This document shows, one piece after another, positions 8,941 to 18,514 of a stretch of DNA of 20,461 bases. Origin of the DNA: Choristocarpus tenellus KU-1152 (lineage: Eukaryota > Phaeophyceae); contig CAXNAD020000394.1 of the NCBI GenBank assembly GCA_964200185.2, forward strand, positions 1 through 20,461. Direction: 5' to 3'. The notes below the pieces were generated by a model. The model was given only the letters and a program-made list of their open reading frames with translations. It ran no database searches and had not been told where the DNA came from. The translations under genes and the position numbers were made by a program. Every line of letters starts with the position of its first letter. Position 1 is the first letter of the stretch.

Positions 8941-10659
8941 ATGAGGTGGGGAAGTTTACTCACAACGTTGGGCGGGTGTTGTGCGATATTTTCTCTAGGG
9001 ATCAGCGACAAAAGTGTTGCGGTTGTTACAGCAGTATTTGGGAGATACGACAAACTCCACGAGCCCCCAGCTCAAGCAGCTCAGCTGGCAGATTTTTTTT
9101 GCTTTACGGACGCAGTCCTGGATGCGGACATCCTGGCAGATACTGAAGGAAACCGTAGACTTTCGTCGCTCTGGCGTCTGATACGCAGTGATAGCCACCT
9201 GACTGATATGGGGAATGACATTGGCGCCTACAACTCCCTATCTCGAAAAAACTATTTGAGTGTAGATACGCTCTCTATGATGAGTGCGAAGTACTATAAG
9301 ATCAATCACCATCGGATCCCCGTACTCCAGAGGTACTCCGTCACAGTTTGGGTTGATGCGTGTTTCATCATCTCCGCGCCTGATTTTGTACAACGAAGCG
9401 TGGCGTTCTTGAACGAAGAGGCTGCCGACTTTGCCGTTTTCAGACATGCTCATGCTTCCAATGTAGCAGAGGATGCAGTCCGTGCGTATGCTCTGGCACA
9501 CAAATATCGGGGCCAGCTTGTGTTGCAACAGGAGGCGCGCTACACTGAAGAGGGCTTTCCTGACGATCAAGGTCTTCTGGTAAGCGTGCTGTACCAAGAA
9601 CTGAAGTTAGGTAGATAAGCCTAACCCCCCGTTCACTTTTTTTGTCGTCAAAACTAATTTGTTTGTCCTCTGTTGAGAGTCGAAGTAACTTTGAGAGTAG
9701 AGCCACGTCCGTTTGGGGACCAAAATCCAATGTTGCGACTTTGATGTAGTTTTGGCTATCGTGTTTGTTAGGAAGTGTAAATACCCTCGTTCCAAACGCA
9801 TCTTTTCATAACATAAACATTTTACCTACTTTGAAACATTTTGAGTAGGAAAATGACATTAAAAAAATCCGCGGGAAGCCAAGCCCCAAACGGACAAACA
9901 GGGCAAACTCCTACCCTCTAAGATATTTTCACTCTTGAGACAGTACCACAATTGTCAGTAAAATATTGGTGTAGAAGGTCTTCCCTCCAAGTGTAAAGCA
10001 CGCAATATGGGTGCTTCCTGGCGCTGCCTCAGATCTATATCACTCCAACCCCATCTGCTACCTCATGGTGGATGATTTTGTCCCCTTTCACCTCTCAAAG
10101 ACCTCTCGCTGTGCATTTTTCGGGCAACACTTACATTGTGACCGTCAAGGCTGGAGGGTTCCTTGTGCGGCTGGGCTCTTCCTCGAGGGTTTCCTTAGCG
10201 ATGGACCTTTGGTGGAGAGAGATCCAGTCAGGGAGCTTTCAGGACCAGATCAGTCTGCCCTATGTGCGGTGGAAGCAACCCGACTTCAGAATACGTGTTC
10301 TGGAAGAAGATATATACAGCTTAGCAGGGATGGGCAGACACATTGGTCATGCACGCAAACGAGCTATTGTAGATACCACTGGACCACGCAGAGCAGTTGA
10401 CCTCCGAACTGATCCACAATTCGTCCTATCTGTGTTCTGGGCCACAGAGAAGAGCTCTGAGGAAATTCTCGTACATATATTGCCTGGGGACAATCCAAAA
10501 GAGGTTAGGTGCAAAACTGCCTCTGCAGAGTGGGATGATAGTATGTGCTTTGATTTTGGGGTGAAAGAGCCGTTTTGTAGCCCATATGAGCCCATAGGAG
10601 CCCACTCCATCGCCTTTGTTAGTTGTGAAATGGTCAAAATGATTGATAAAGCATGCTGA
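8941..10659 (+). CDS. DUF616 / TOD1-MUCI70 glycosyltransferase-like protein, spliced
   Basis: Probable membrane-anchored or secreted glycosyltransferase-like protein of the Golgi/secretory pathway. Exon 1 is 8941-9579 (213 codons). It starts at an ATG with Kozak context CCACC and a short hydrophobic N-terminus (residues about 5-21), which would suit a signal anchor. Exon 2 starts at 10150. Motifs in family order are FGRYD (33-37), FFCFTD (52-57), KYYKINHH (117-124), VWVDA (136-140), VFRHAHASN then EDA (166-179) and GFP (205-207). After splicing come GFLVR, then LWWREI (233-238), QDQISLPYV (244-252). The intron 9580-10149 opens with GTAAGC and closes with AG, in phase 0, and joins the domain exactly where the family expects it. 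Without further splicing the frame ends at TGA 10657-10659. A longer model is given separately. The exact substrate is unknown. The domain assignment is strong, but function is inferred only from the family. Confidence 0.8.
9580..10149 (+). other. intron 1 of the DUF616 gene
   Basis: Donor CTG|GTAAGC at 9580 and acceptor AAG at 10149, phase 0. Reading through 9580 leads to a stop at 9616-9618, while joining at 10150 restores the family pattern (GFP…GLL joined to AGGFLVR…WW). The intron carries MITE copy B and would be about 310 bp without it. The acceptor has only a modest pyrimidine tract, so a neighbouring AG remains possible. Confidence 0.7.
9676..9935 (-). mobile_element. MITE family 1, copy B (inside intron)
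   Basis: About 260 bp, in reverse orientation relative to copy A. The right end reads CTACCCTCTAAGATATTTTC and the left end reads GAAGTAACTTTGAGAGTAG, a diverged mirror. The subterminal motif TCCGTTTGGGG on the left is matched by CCCCAAACGGAC on the right. The central hairpin lies at 9818-9855. The flanking dinucleotide is TG on both sides rather than TA. It lies wholly inside intron 1 of the DUF616 gene. Confidence 0.8.
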
Positions 10660-11145
10660 CCTTTTTTGGTCTTCATTTTATTTATCTGTACGCTTCGCTT
10701 CCCACTCGAACTCCACAGTGCCTCAGTCGTTTCCTTGTCTGTACTGCACTATCAGGTCGCTCTGACATTTTGTGCATGCCTAGAGCTTCCACCGGAGTAT
10801 CCTCAAGAGGCATGTCAATCTGAAATCGAGGCTGAAGTGGAACGACGGTTTGGGCATCAATTGAACAATTCTGCTGCTGTTGCAAACAATGGTCTAGGCC
10901 AAGTGAACAAAGCTGTGCAATCCATTATTCCAGTGGTTTCAATCGATAGGAACAGGACAGACTCAGAGGCCAATGTCATCCTGAACATTTACTGTGATGA
11001 GGATGCATTGCAGGTTTGCGAAAGGTTGTATACATAAGCAAGAGAACTGCAATATTTGTGATGACTTGAATGAATGGTGGAGAGTTATGATCAGCCTAAT
11101 ATTGTCCATGAGTCGCAACAGTTGGAACTTCGTGCACAACTGTAG
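10618..11145 (+). CDS. possible 3' extension of the DUF616 gene (exons 3 and 4)
   Basis: Exon 2 may end at 10617 before a GTTAGT donor. A CTGAC branch-like motif at 10656-10660 and the pyrimidine-rich stretch ending ACTATCAG at 10755 would then open exon 3 at 10756-11013 (86 codons, phase 0). This reads as a hydrophilic protein with SEIEAEVERRFGHQLNN and then IIPVVSIDRNRTDSE. A second GT (CAG|GTTTGC at 11014) and an AG at 11082 would give a last exon 11083-11145, with YDQPNIVHESQQLELRAQL before TAG. All junctions are phase 0, giving a 475-residue protein. I do not recognise a domain in this tail. The alternative is that the protein stops at 10659 and this is a separate gene. Confidence 0.35.
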
Positions 11146-11514
11146 GCATGGGCATCAACATCAACCTGTGGAACCGTATCTGTGCTCTGGAGAATTGAAT
11201 AATAACCTATTGCAGCAAGACTTTATGCTTTCTGACACTAGTATATACGAAGCTTGTATCTAGTGCACTTTCAGTGAGTGCACTCCTTGCATGTAACTGC
11301 TGGAGTAAAGCCCTTGTGAGCAACACTTAGATTTGAGTACAACCTTGCATATTGAGGAAGATCACACTATGGAAAAGTCATCATTTCACAATCACACCAG
11401 ATGGAGTAATGATATTATGTGCGTGTTACGTAAATATCGATTTGTACAGTCCATGGGAATATCAAACCTGAAGCAGAGTCATGGCCTCCATTATGCATTT
11501 CGTCGTGTGTGCTA
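11146..11514. other. no recognisable gene
   Basis: Short open frames only. It lies between the possible end of the DUF616 gene and MITE copy C. No polyadenylation motif stands out. Confidence 0.4.
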
Positions 11515-11773
11515 AGAGTGAAAGTATCTTAGAGGGTACAATTTTTGCCTTGTTCGTCCATTTGGGACTTAGCTTCCCAAGGCTTCTTTTATGACATTTT
11601 CCTACTCCAAAATGTTTCGGAGTAGGTAAAATGTATACGTTATGAAAAGTGTTTCTAACACATAGGTATTGACACTTCCTAACAAACACGATGGCCAAAA
11701 TTACATCAAATCGTAACATTGTATTTTCACCCCCAAATGGACACGGCTCTACCCTATAAGATACTTTGGCTCC
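11515..11773 (+). mobile_element. MITE family 1, copy C
   Basis: A 259-bp element flanked by TA at 11513-11514 and 11774-11775. The left end reads AGAGTGAAAGTATCTTAGAG. The right end, read on the other strand, begins GGAGCCAAAGTATCTTATAG. The subterminal motif GTCCATTTGGG is present, with its mirror CCCAAATGGAC. The central hairpin is at 11595-11633. It has the same orientation as copy A and is the closest to it in sequence. Confidence 0.85.
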
Positions 11774-12046
11774 TAATTGGTGAGTGAGTAGAAAGAGAGT
11801 CAGAGTATCCTGGAGGGGGGTATGGTTGAATACCAGGGATCTGTGGTGTGAAAGCACTCTTTTTTTCTTTTCAATCACCTGTACATCCCTCCACTCTCAA
11901 ACCCAGGACAAAGATTCTATTCAAGGTATCTCATCTACCATAGCCACAACAACCAAGCAGAATATACTACATTTTCAGCACAGAAATGAGGGGCCCGACA
12001 CAAGGCTTGAAAATCCTTCAATCAAATTTTGAAAATCAGCTAATAG

Positions 12047-12250
12047 TACCCCCCCTATGAATGGTTTGGCTCAGAATTATACATTTATGCTCCTGCCTGT
12101 GAACACCTACAGGTAATTTCGAACTGGTGCCAAAAGGATGGGAATCCTGAAATGATAGGCTTACATTCCAGTGCAGAATGCCAATCCATGATTGTTGCTG
12201 CAACAGCTGAGTTGTTGGCTGAGTGTACAGTTGAAATGGAACTTAAGTAA
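12047..12250 (+). other. coding-like open segment, unassigned
   Basis: A 67-codon frame bounded by stops, without an ATG at its start. The translation is compositionally protein-like (for example GSELYIYAPACEHLQ, then MIGLHSSAECQSMIVAATAE). A strong donor-like CAG|GTAATT lies within it near 12113. It could be an exon of an unrecognised gene or a fossil. It is the first of several such segments on this strand up to about 13627. Confidence 0.2.
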
Positions 12251-12425
12251 CTGACAGACAGGTGAAATTCCAGCAACAGGGTTAACCCATCCTAACCGGG
12301 TCGTGGAAGAATATTGTTGTGTGCAGGTGAATATTGCACAACAGTCATTTTATCGCAATCTCTATCTACCTCTACTTCTTGCACTCACCAACACAATGTA
12401 TTTGAAGCACCCCAGAATGTTTTAA

Positions 12426-12575
12426 GAGTGCCTATACTCAAGAGCATTTGTCGAGTTCCAGCTCAATCGTAACCTCAGCACAAAACCTATGGTGCTAAAT
12501 GTGTGTATGTACCAACAAATATACAGCATAGGACAAATTTGTGCTAGAAATGTGGGAATGCCTTTCAATGCATAG
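12426..12575 (+). other. coding-like open segment, unassigned
   Basis: About 49 codons between stops with a plausible protein composition (VEFQLNRNLSTKPMVLN, then QQIYSIGQICARNVGM). No domain recognised. It is in a different frame from the segment at 12047. Confidence 0.15.
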
Positions 12576-12809
12576 GAAACACCATTGTTTGCAGTAGTTT
12601 CATGAGTGCAGGGTAGCATGCTTGCTGGAGAATGCTTGCACTACAGCAGTACCTACCGCTAGGTAGGAGGGAACCTCCATTTGATGCACATGTGTAGATA
12701 AGAAGGGGTAATCTTGCAAAGTGTGCACCTTAGATTGAAAACTTACATAATTCGCGGAGAAACTGCTCGTCCTTCAGATTTTTTGCCTTAATCACCGTCA
12801 ACTGCATAA

Positions 12810-13149
12810 TCTATTTACTGGAAGTGTGTACGAGATTCAGAGTATGTATTATCCCTGAGGTGTGTGAGTAACAACAGAGTTGAGAAACTTGGGGTAGACA
12901 AGTATGATGACAAAAGGAATGATGCCATGAACAATCTCAAAGTGGGGAAGTGTAGAAATAATGCATCTTGAGATAATTGGGTTGTGCAGGAGGAGGGAGA
13001 GTAGAGTTCAAATAGAGCAAGGACCCTCATTAGTTGAAGCACTGGGCATTCGAGTGAAACAGGTACAAGGGGAACCATGGCATCTTGCTTCGGGAACCAT
13101 TATGAACACCCCTAGAGTGAAATTAATGACACTGAACGAAAACATATGA
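12810..13149 (+). other. two overlapping coding-like open segments, unassigned
   Basis: The first frame (12810-12971) reads RVEKLGVDKYDDKRNDAMNN and LKVGKC. The second frame (12961-13149) reads PSLVEALGIRVKQVQGEPWH. They overlap slightly in different frames, as expected for a frameshifted gene or for adjacent exons. The minus strand is also open here (12815-13078), but its translation is dominated by Leu, Ser and Phe and looks like a shadow. Confidence 0.18.
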
Positions 13150-13176
13150 AATATACATGTTGGCGTAATATATTAA

Positions 13177-13627
13177 TGCTCCACAGATCCATACTTGATT
13201 GGAGTACTTCAGTTTAGAAGGCCATCACTGAACCAAGAGCAATTTGTCCTTGACCTTTCCCTTGCCCTTGGTGAGAACGCTTAATCAATACAAACTTGTT
13301 TCACCCCTCATGATAAAAATGATACAAAATTGGGAAGCAGTGGTCTTACTGGTACCTTCAATTGAAGTACTATAATAGGAGCTTTATCGCACCACAGAAC
13401 ATTTTCATTTGCTCTTCACACTTTATTCACTGGCATTTTCGTATTTCACAAGAAGCCCCATTGGCGGAACGTGCACCTAAGGGCATCTCTATCTGGGCGA
13501 TGAGAAAGGTGGTGAAATGAGATGAGCTTGTCCCTTACCTAATGACTGGCAGGACATCAGCAGTATACATATGACAGAAATGCAGGAATTTGCACTGGAG
13601 ATCAGAAGGGATAAGCTCGCAACTTAA
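13177..13627 (+). other. short coding-like segments, strand ambiguous
   Basis: At 13177-13284 the plus strand reads LIGVLQFRRPSLNQEQFVLD after an acceptor-like CCACAG. At 13526-13627 it reads PNDWQDISSIHMTEMQEFAL. On the minus strand, however, an open frame at 13535-13717 ends exactly at a strong donor-like ATTAG|GTAAGG (near 13538), so the minus strand could carry the exon instead. I cannot decide which is real. Confidence 0.15.
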
Positions 13628-13717
13628 TGCATGTCGTGGGAATAGATTAAGAAGTGCCTCTGCTAGCAATACAATCTGGGATAGACGTGGAGAAAAATGT
13701 GTCTGGAGATCTCCCAA

Positions 13718-14545
13718 GAGTTGTTGGGGTCATAAGCATTTCCCAACCTACTGCCTCAGTACTTCTTTGTGGTTATCCTGCACATGAATAAATCATACAA
13801 AACCACCCACTTGCACATGAAAAATCATTTCCCTATAGGTATTTTCTTCAATGACGGCAGATGTCAAGGCCAAATTCCACGCAACCCCAAGTATTCAATG
13901 CAAGAGGTGGGCGTCCTTGGACATTAGTTGACCATTTTCAGTGATGAAAAATTGGATCTATAGTTAGAGTGCCACAATACAGCTGGCTATCCCCTATTAT
14001 TGTCATGTGCAGAAAAATCTTCATATTTATTTTAAGCGAACTGCTCTTTGAGAGTAGAATGCCCCCTGACCTACTGGGAAAGAGGATGAGTCTGCTAGCC
14101 TATTGATCCAATGTAATGGTCTCACTGATCATTATTTTCTCACACCAATTATTGAGATGCTGCTATCGGCCTTACCTGCAGTTGGGGGATCTCCTGCAAT
14201 AAATAGTGGCGTGTTGATTGAGGATTGTGTCGCCAGATGATCTGTGTTATAGTTCCGTATGATATACTCAGGTGCCTTGTAGCGTACGGAAACTACACTG
14301 AACTACAATATGATTTATAGTGGATGTAGTGCATCTAGGTCACCGTGCATCTATCCATTACACCATTCGAATCAGCACACTCTAAAAAAATAATCTTACT
14401 GGTAACATGTGACACATTGCCATCAAACAAACAACAACCACCCTGCAACGTTACTACTAGTCAGTGGATTCGAGTGACATGATCTGCTTGTCCAGTCAGT
14501 ACCTGCCACACCACCAGCGACATCCAAGGTGGAAAAAAATACTAA
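13718..14545. other. no recognisable gene
   Basis: Stops are frequent in all frames and no family motifs or repeats were seen. Confidence 0.4.
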
Positions 14546-15130
14546 ATATGAGAGTAGTAACAAGTGTTTTCAGAACTATTTCTACATCATTAAAATAACC
14601 GTTGACATACATACTATAGAGAAAACAATAATTTTTTGGATGAAGAGTTTTTCAAGAACTGGAACAGGTATTTTCGTCTCTGAATGGTAGTCTTCTCGAA
14701 AGATTATAATTGTATTGATATTCTGACCATTGATTTTTTTGGAATAGGACCACAATGATTTGTTGACCATTTGGTATCTAGAAGAACTTCAATACAGTGG
14801 AATAAATTGAACCATCGAATACATACTTCTGTCCGGTTGCAAACTGATGTACCAGTTAACGCAACATCAGAGTTGGGTGGTAGAGTAGGACATGAAATAT
14901 TGTCTATATTGGCTTTAAAGTGCCAACAGAGCGTGCGCACGCCCACAACACTCTAAAGATTACACCTCATTTCAACAAGGTCCCCCACCAGCTACAGACT
15001 ACAGTATGCATGAAAATTCCGTTTCAGTTTTGTTTTACAAAACACAATGGCCAAAAAATCCCGTTTCTAGGAAATTTCGTATTGGGTTTTCAAAAGTTCA
15101 AACTGGGTTCAAACGATCTGCGGTAAGAGC
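14546..15130. repeat. dispersed repeat, copy 2 (longest)
   Basis: About 585 bp. Its left part matches 4924-5256 and its right part matches 7310-7555, so it appears to be the most complete of three copies. Conserved internal blocks include TTTTTCAAGAACTGGAA, TTGTTGACCATTTGG, GCGTGCGCACGCC and CAAGGTCCCCCACCAG. No clear coding frame or terminal inverted repeat was seen. The element class is unknown. Confidence 0.65.
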
Positions 15131-15159
15131 CACTGATACCGGTAACAACATACAAATGC

Positions 15160-15236
15160 ACAGACACACAGGAAGGAAGGCAGGCAGGCAGAAGACACAC
15201 AGTTACACACACAGTCACACACACACAAACAAACAG
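15160..15236. repeat. compound microsatellite
   Basis: Short runs of CACA, GGAA, GGCA and then ACAC-rich and CAAA-type units in succession. It lies 30 bp beyond the end of the dispersed repeat. Confidence 0.85.
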
Positions 15237-15477
15237 GAATTGCTTGATTTTGTAAATATGCATGTGAAACCCCTCATGGTTTGAGCGTCTAAGAGGAAGG
15301 ATAGAAGAGGGAGGGCGGTGTGACTCCTTACGCATTTGCACGCAAGGGAGTTTATTGTGTTGAAGGTCAAGGAGTTTCAAAAATTGACCTACACTCGAAC
15401 AATATCTTGAGTGTATGTAACAAGACTCGAACTTGAAGCAAGTCGCAAAAGAGAAGACAGCTCACTAGAGTCAATTC

Positions 15478-15746
15478 TGAGTCAAAATATCTTAGGGTTA
15501 GGGTAGAGCCATGTCCGTTTGGGGGCGCCAAGATCCAATACTGCTGCGATTTTGATGTAATTTTGACTATCATGTTTGTTAGGAGATGTCAATATCCTTG
15601 TCTGGGCACTCCTTTTCATAACGTACACATTTTACCTACTCTGAAACATTTTGGAGTAGGTAAAATGTCAATCAAAACCCATGGGAAGCCAAGCCCCAAA
15701 TGGACAAACAAGGCAAAAGCCGTACCCTCTAAGATACTTTCACCCA
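15478..15746 (-). mobile_element. MITE family 1, copy D
   Basis: About 269 bp, reversed relative to copy A. The right end reads TACCCTCTAAGATACTTTCA. The left end reads GAGTCAAAATATCTTAGGG and then gains an extra TTAGGG unit before returning to the family sequence. Subterminal TCCGTTTGGGG and CCCCAAATGGAC are present. The central hairpin at 15628-15667 is the best preserved of the four. No clean TA duplication is visible. The right edge is only 36 bp from the end of the minus-strand NGQHR gene. Confidence 0.8.
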
Positions 15747-15781
15747 AACGTCAATTCAAGTTCAGTCTGTGAAGCCAGGGG

Positions 15782-17103
15782 TTAGTACGGTATTGTTGGA
15801 CCGTTAGCGATGGGGTATTGGATGTCAAAATGCCGAGATAGCTGCACCGCGCTTACACTGGGGCCATCGCGCTTCTTGTGTTCTCTCCACATACCAAGAA
15901 GGATCTCCTCCAGCTTTTTTGTCTCTGGTGGAACATAGTGAGGGGAAGAAAGGGATTGGGTTAGTTGGATCACCAATGCCGAATTAATATGGATATGGGC
16001 GACGAAAAGTAGGCGATGCTTCATAATCGTTTCACGAATCATTTCCTGGGAAGGAGCCGTGAGAACCTCACCTTCTCCCGCGCATATCTGCACAAGGGTG
16101 GCGATCGAATTGTAGAACTGGGTGGAGGTTTGTTTGGTCGCCGAGTCTTCTCATCCCGATTTCCATGAGTGTGTCCTCCCACGCTTCCGTTAGGAATACC
16201 TTTATTTTTGCTGCAACCCTCCTCTTTATTGCCGTCTGGAACGCGGCGTCAGCACTCCGGAAGTCTGTGTCTCTCAGACAGTATTGGTTGCATCGGGTCA
16301 CCAATGTTGTCATGGATGTGCGACGATCAGAGTCCTCACCCGTATCCTGCACTTAGGGGTGGGACCTGTCACACCTGAAGTTGCGCCTATACTCCATGAT
16401 AGCTGCAACCCAACACGCCATCCAATGGATTGTGTCCAGGATGTTGGGCATGTGTAATCTGCTGGCCACCACACTCTCTCCTATGGATATCGATTCAGCC
16501 TTCTCGCGATTGCAGTGTGGAAATATCTTCCACATGAACCTCCTGTGCTCACCTATCTGGAGGTTCGCTCCGACGTCTGAGGCCCATCGCGTTGTGACGT
16601 GGGCTGGGAGGCTGATGCCACATGGGATATTATCCTCCTTTGCCACGCACTCGATGGGCCTCAGGAGCATGATCCTATGTTGTCCATTCAGACAAAACAA
16701 GACGTTATCGTCATCGTCTGGATCCCTAGCGTCGCCATCCTCATCTAGTTCCAGGTTGCCGTTGGCAATGTAGTGTGCGAGCAGTTCGCCGTCGGGCACA
16801 GCAGAGGGTACCTTTGACCTGTGCATGTTGGCCTTGAGCTTATTGATGGTTTTCCATCTCGAGCACAAAGAGAAAGGCTGTCCACTCAGGATCCCCGCGA
16901 GCTTATCAGTGGCGACTTGTGGGTTTGGGCCCAGCGTTGAAAATATGGACTCTACCCTATCCTTATCAAGGAGATTGGCATTGTATCTCTGGGACAAGAA
17001 AGCAGATGTGGTCAGGTCGACCGTACAGTTCGCACTGAGGTTTGACGTGATCAACTCTGTCGTCTTTTCCTCTTCAGGTTTCTTTGGGCCTCCAGCCGAC
17101 TGC
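15782..17103 (-). pseudogene. broken gene with NGQHR motif, ParB/sulfiredoxin-like candidate
   Basis: The minus strand is open from about 17103, with an in-frame TAA at 16353-16355, then open again to about 16146. There the reading must shift by one frame, and it continues (TQFYNSIATLVQICAGEGE) to TAA at 15782. Together these make roughly 420-440 residues. The key motif is CLNGQHRIM at about 16668-16694, just after an acidic run (DEDGDARDPDDDD). It is followed by IPCGISLP and, about 15 residues on, GANLQIGEHRR. This order resembles the 'DGQHR' ParB/sulfiredoxin-like proteins of phages and bacteria ([DN]GQHR, then a V.GL-type strand, then a D.G..R box). There is no ATG at the 5' edge: the open frame begins after a pyrimidine-rich CTTCACAG, which looks like a splice acceptor, so an upstream exon may exist. 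Function is unknown. The homology is a proposal, not a certainty. Confidence 0.45.
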
Positions 17104-18180
17104 CTGTGAAGGTAGGGGGGGATATTTTATGGCAACAATATCAGCAAATGAGAAGGATATCGACGCAGGGGCGGATACTATTGTTGGGCGATGACAGCAA
17201 GGATGTTGTTGCATAAACAGTGATAGAGTATGTGATCAATGATGACGGGATCTGTAGGGAGTGCAAGGTTTGTGTTCATGCGTGGGCTAGGCAAACGCGA
17301 GATGATAAGGGCAAAGCGCTGTTGTCATCATGAGGGCGGCATAGCGTTTTCCGTGGACACTGCTATTTGCAAACATTTGTTGAATGGTAAACCCTGCCAA
17401 CATGGAAGGAATATTGAATATGAGAACGCACCAATACCGTATGCAGATGAAAAGGATTTACGCGCCAACCCGGGTTAGATGTTGGGAGGGTAACCATGCA
17501 CAGGTTCGTGTTTGACATAGGGCAGACAGTAATGAAGAAATTTGATGTGTTACGTCGGATAGTAAAGGTCATCAATTTCCAAAGCACGGCAAAACGGGTT
17601 GGGGGTGGTGTGTGCCAATTTGGAACAAGAACCCTAAGCAGGAAAACATTAAGTTGAACCGCGAAAGTGAAACCAGTTTGAAACCAATATGGCAATTTTG
17701 GAATGTACTTCGAAGTAGATATTTGGTATGTTCTGCCAGTTGGCAGAGGCCATCAAATTCTAAAGTGAGGTTACCGCGTTTTTTTTACTAAGCTACGCGC
17801 GCGTGTTGATTCCAACGCGCGAGTTAAACCGAGATTGCGTTGCAATGCAATACAAACCTTATCGGAAACGTTCCAATCGTATTGGAGCCCTAACATATGC
17901 GTATCGATAGTGTCACCACATAACATTCGACAGATGGATGTTGTGGTTCGTGGAATTGGATCGTGGAATCTTAGTTCTATTTCGGATCAGTTGTCTGATT
18001 ATTCTCAACATAAGTCACTGCAACCGATGTTCCAGTTTCGGAAAAACGTTCGGTTGAATTCGCTGGAATTAATTCTGGCGATAGCCGCTGCATTGCCAAT
18101 ACGTCAACATGTTAGATGTAAGGTGACATCTGTCTCTTCGCGGATTGGGTTGAGTGTTCACGATGTAGGTAATTAATGTC
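17104..18180. other. no recognisable gene
   Basis: Plus-strand frames at 17239-17478 and 17835-18176 are open but show no motif. A GC-rich imperfect hairpin with CGCGCG arms around GTTG-ATTC-CAAC lies at about 17797-17821. A first exon of the minus-strand NGQHR gene could be here, but I could not identify one. Confidence 0.4.
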
Positions 18181-18199
18181 GGTTAGGGTTAGGGTTAGG
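18181..18199. repeat. interstitial telomere-like repeat
   Basis: Three consecutive GGTTAG units (TTAGGG type) and the start of a fourth that diverges. Shorter TTAGGG doublets occur at 323-336 and inside MITE copy D at 15492-15503. Confidence 0.85.
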
Positions 18200-18514
18200 A
18201 TCATGGGTGTTGCCTTCAGGGTTTGCAACGTCAGCGACTGGGGTGGATGGGGTGATTACGGTAGGATGGAGGCTTTGGATGGTGGGCTGCCGACAGGGTA
18301 TGGTGTGCGCGGCGCTCTGATATGTGAGTAAAGAGATTACACGTTGCTTAGATTTCGTCACGGATGCATATGGTATTTCGATATACGGTCGGTGTTAGGT
18401 TAGGTCCAATGTCAAATGCGGTCGGGGTCTGTGACGCTGGCACTGCTGGTGGCAGAAGACGGTTTATGAACGACTTTGATCAAACAAATTATAGATGCCG
18501 TGGAGTAGTGATTT

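Noticed and set aside
9238-9730. Minus-strand open frames of 119 and 96 codons
   Set aside because: Antisense to exon 1 of the DUF616 gene and partly inside MITE copy B.
16350-16377. 28-bp intron removing the in-frame stop of the NGQHR gene
   Set aside because: GT…AG ends exist, but the length is far too short and not a multiple of three, so splicing would break the downstream frame.
16381-17109. Plus-strand open frames of 130 and 94 codons
   Set aside because: They are antisense to the NGQHR gene, whose frame is longer and carries the motifs.
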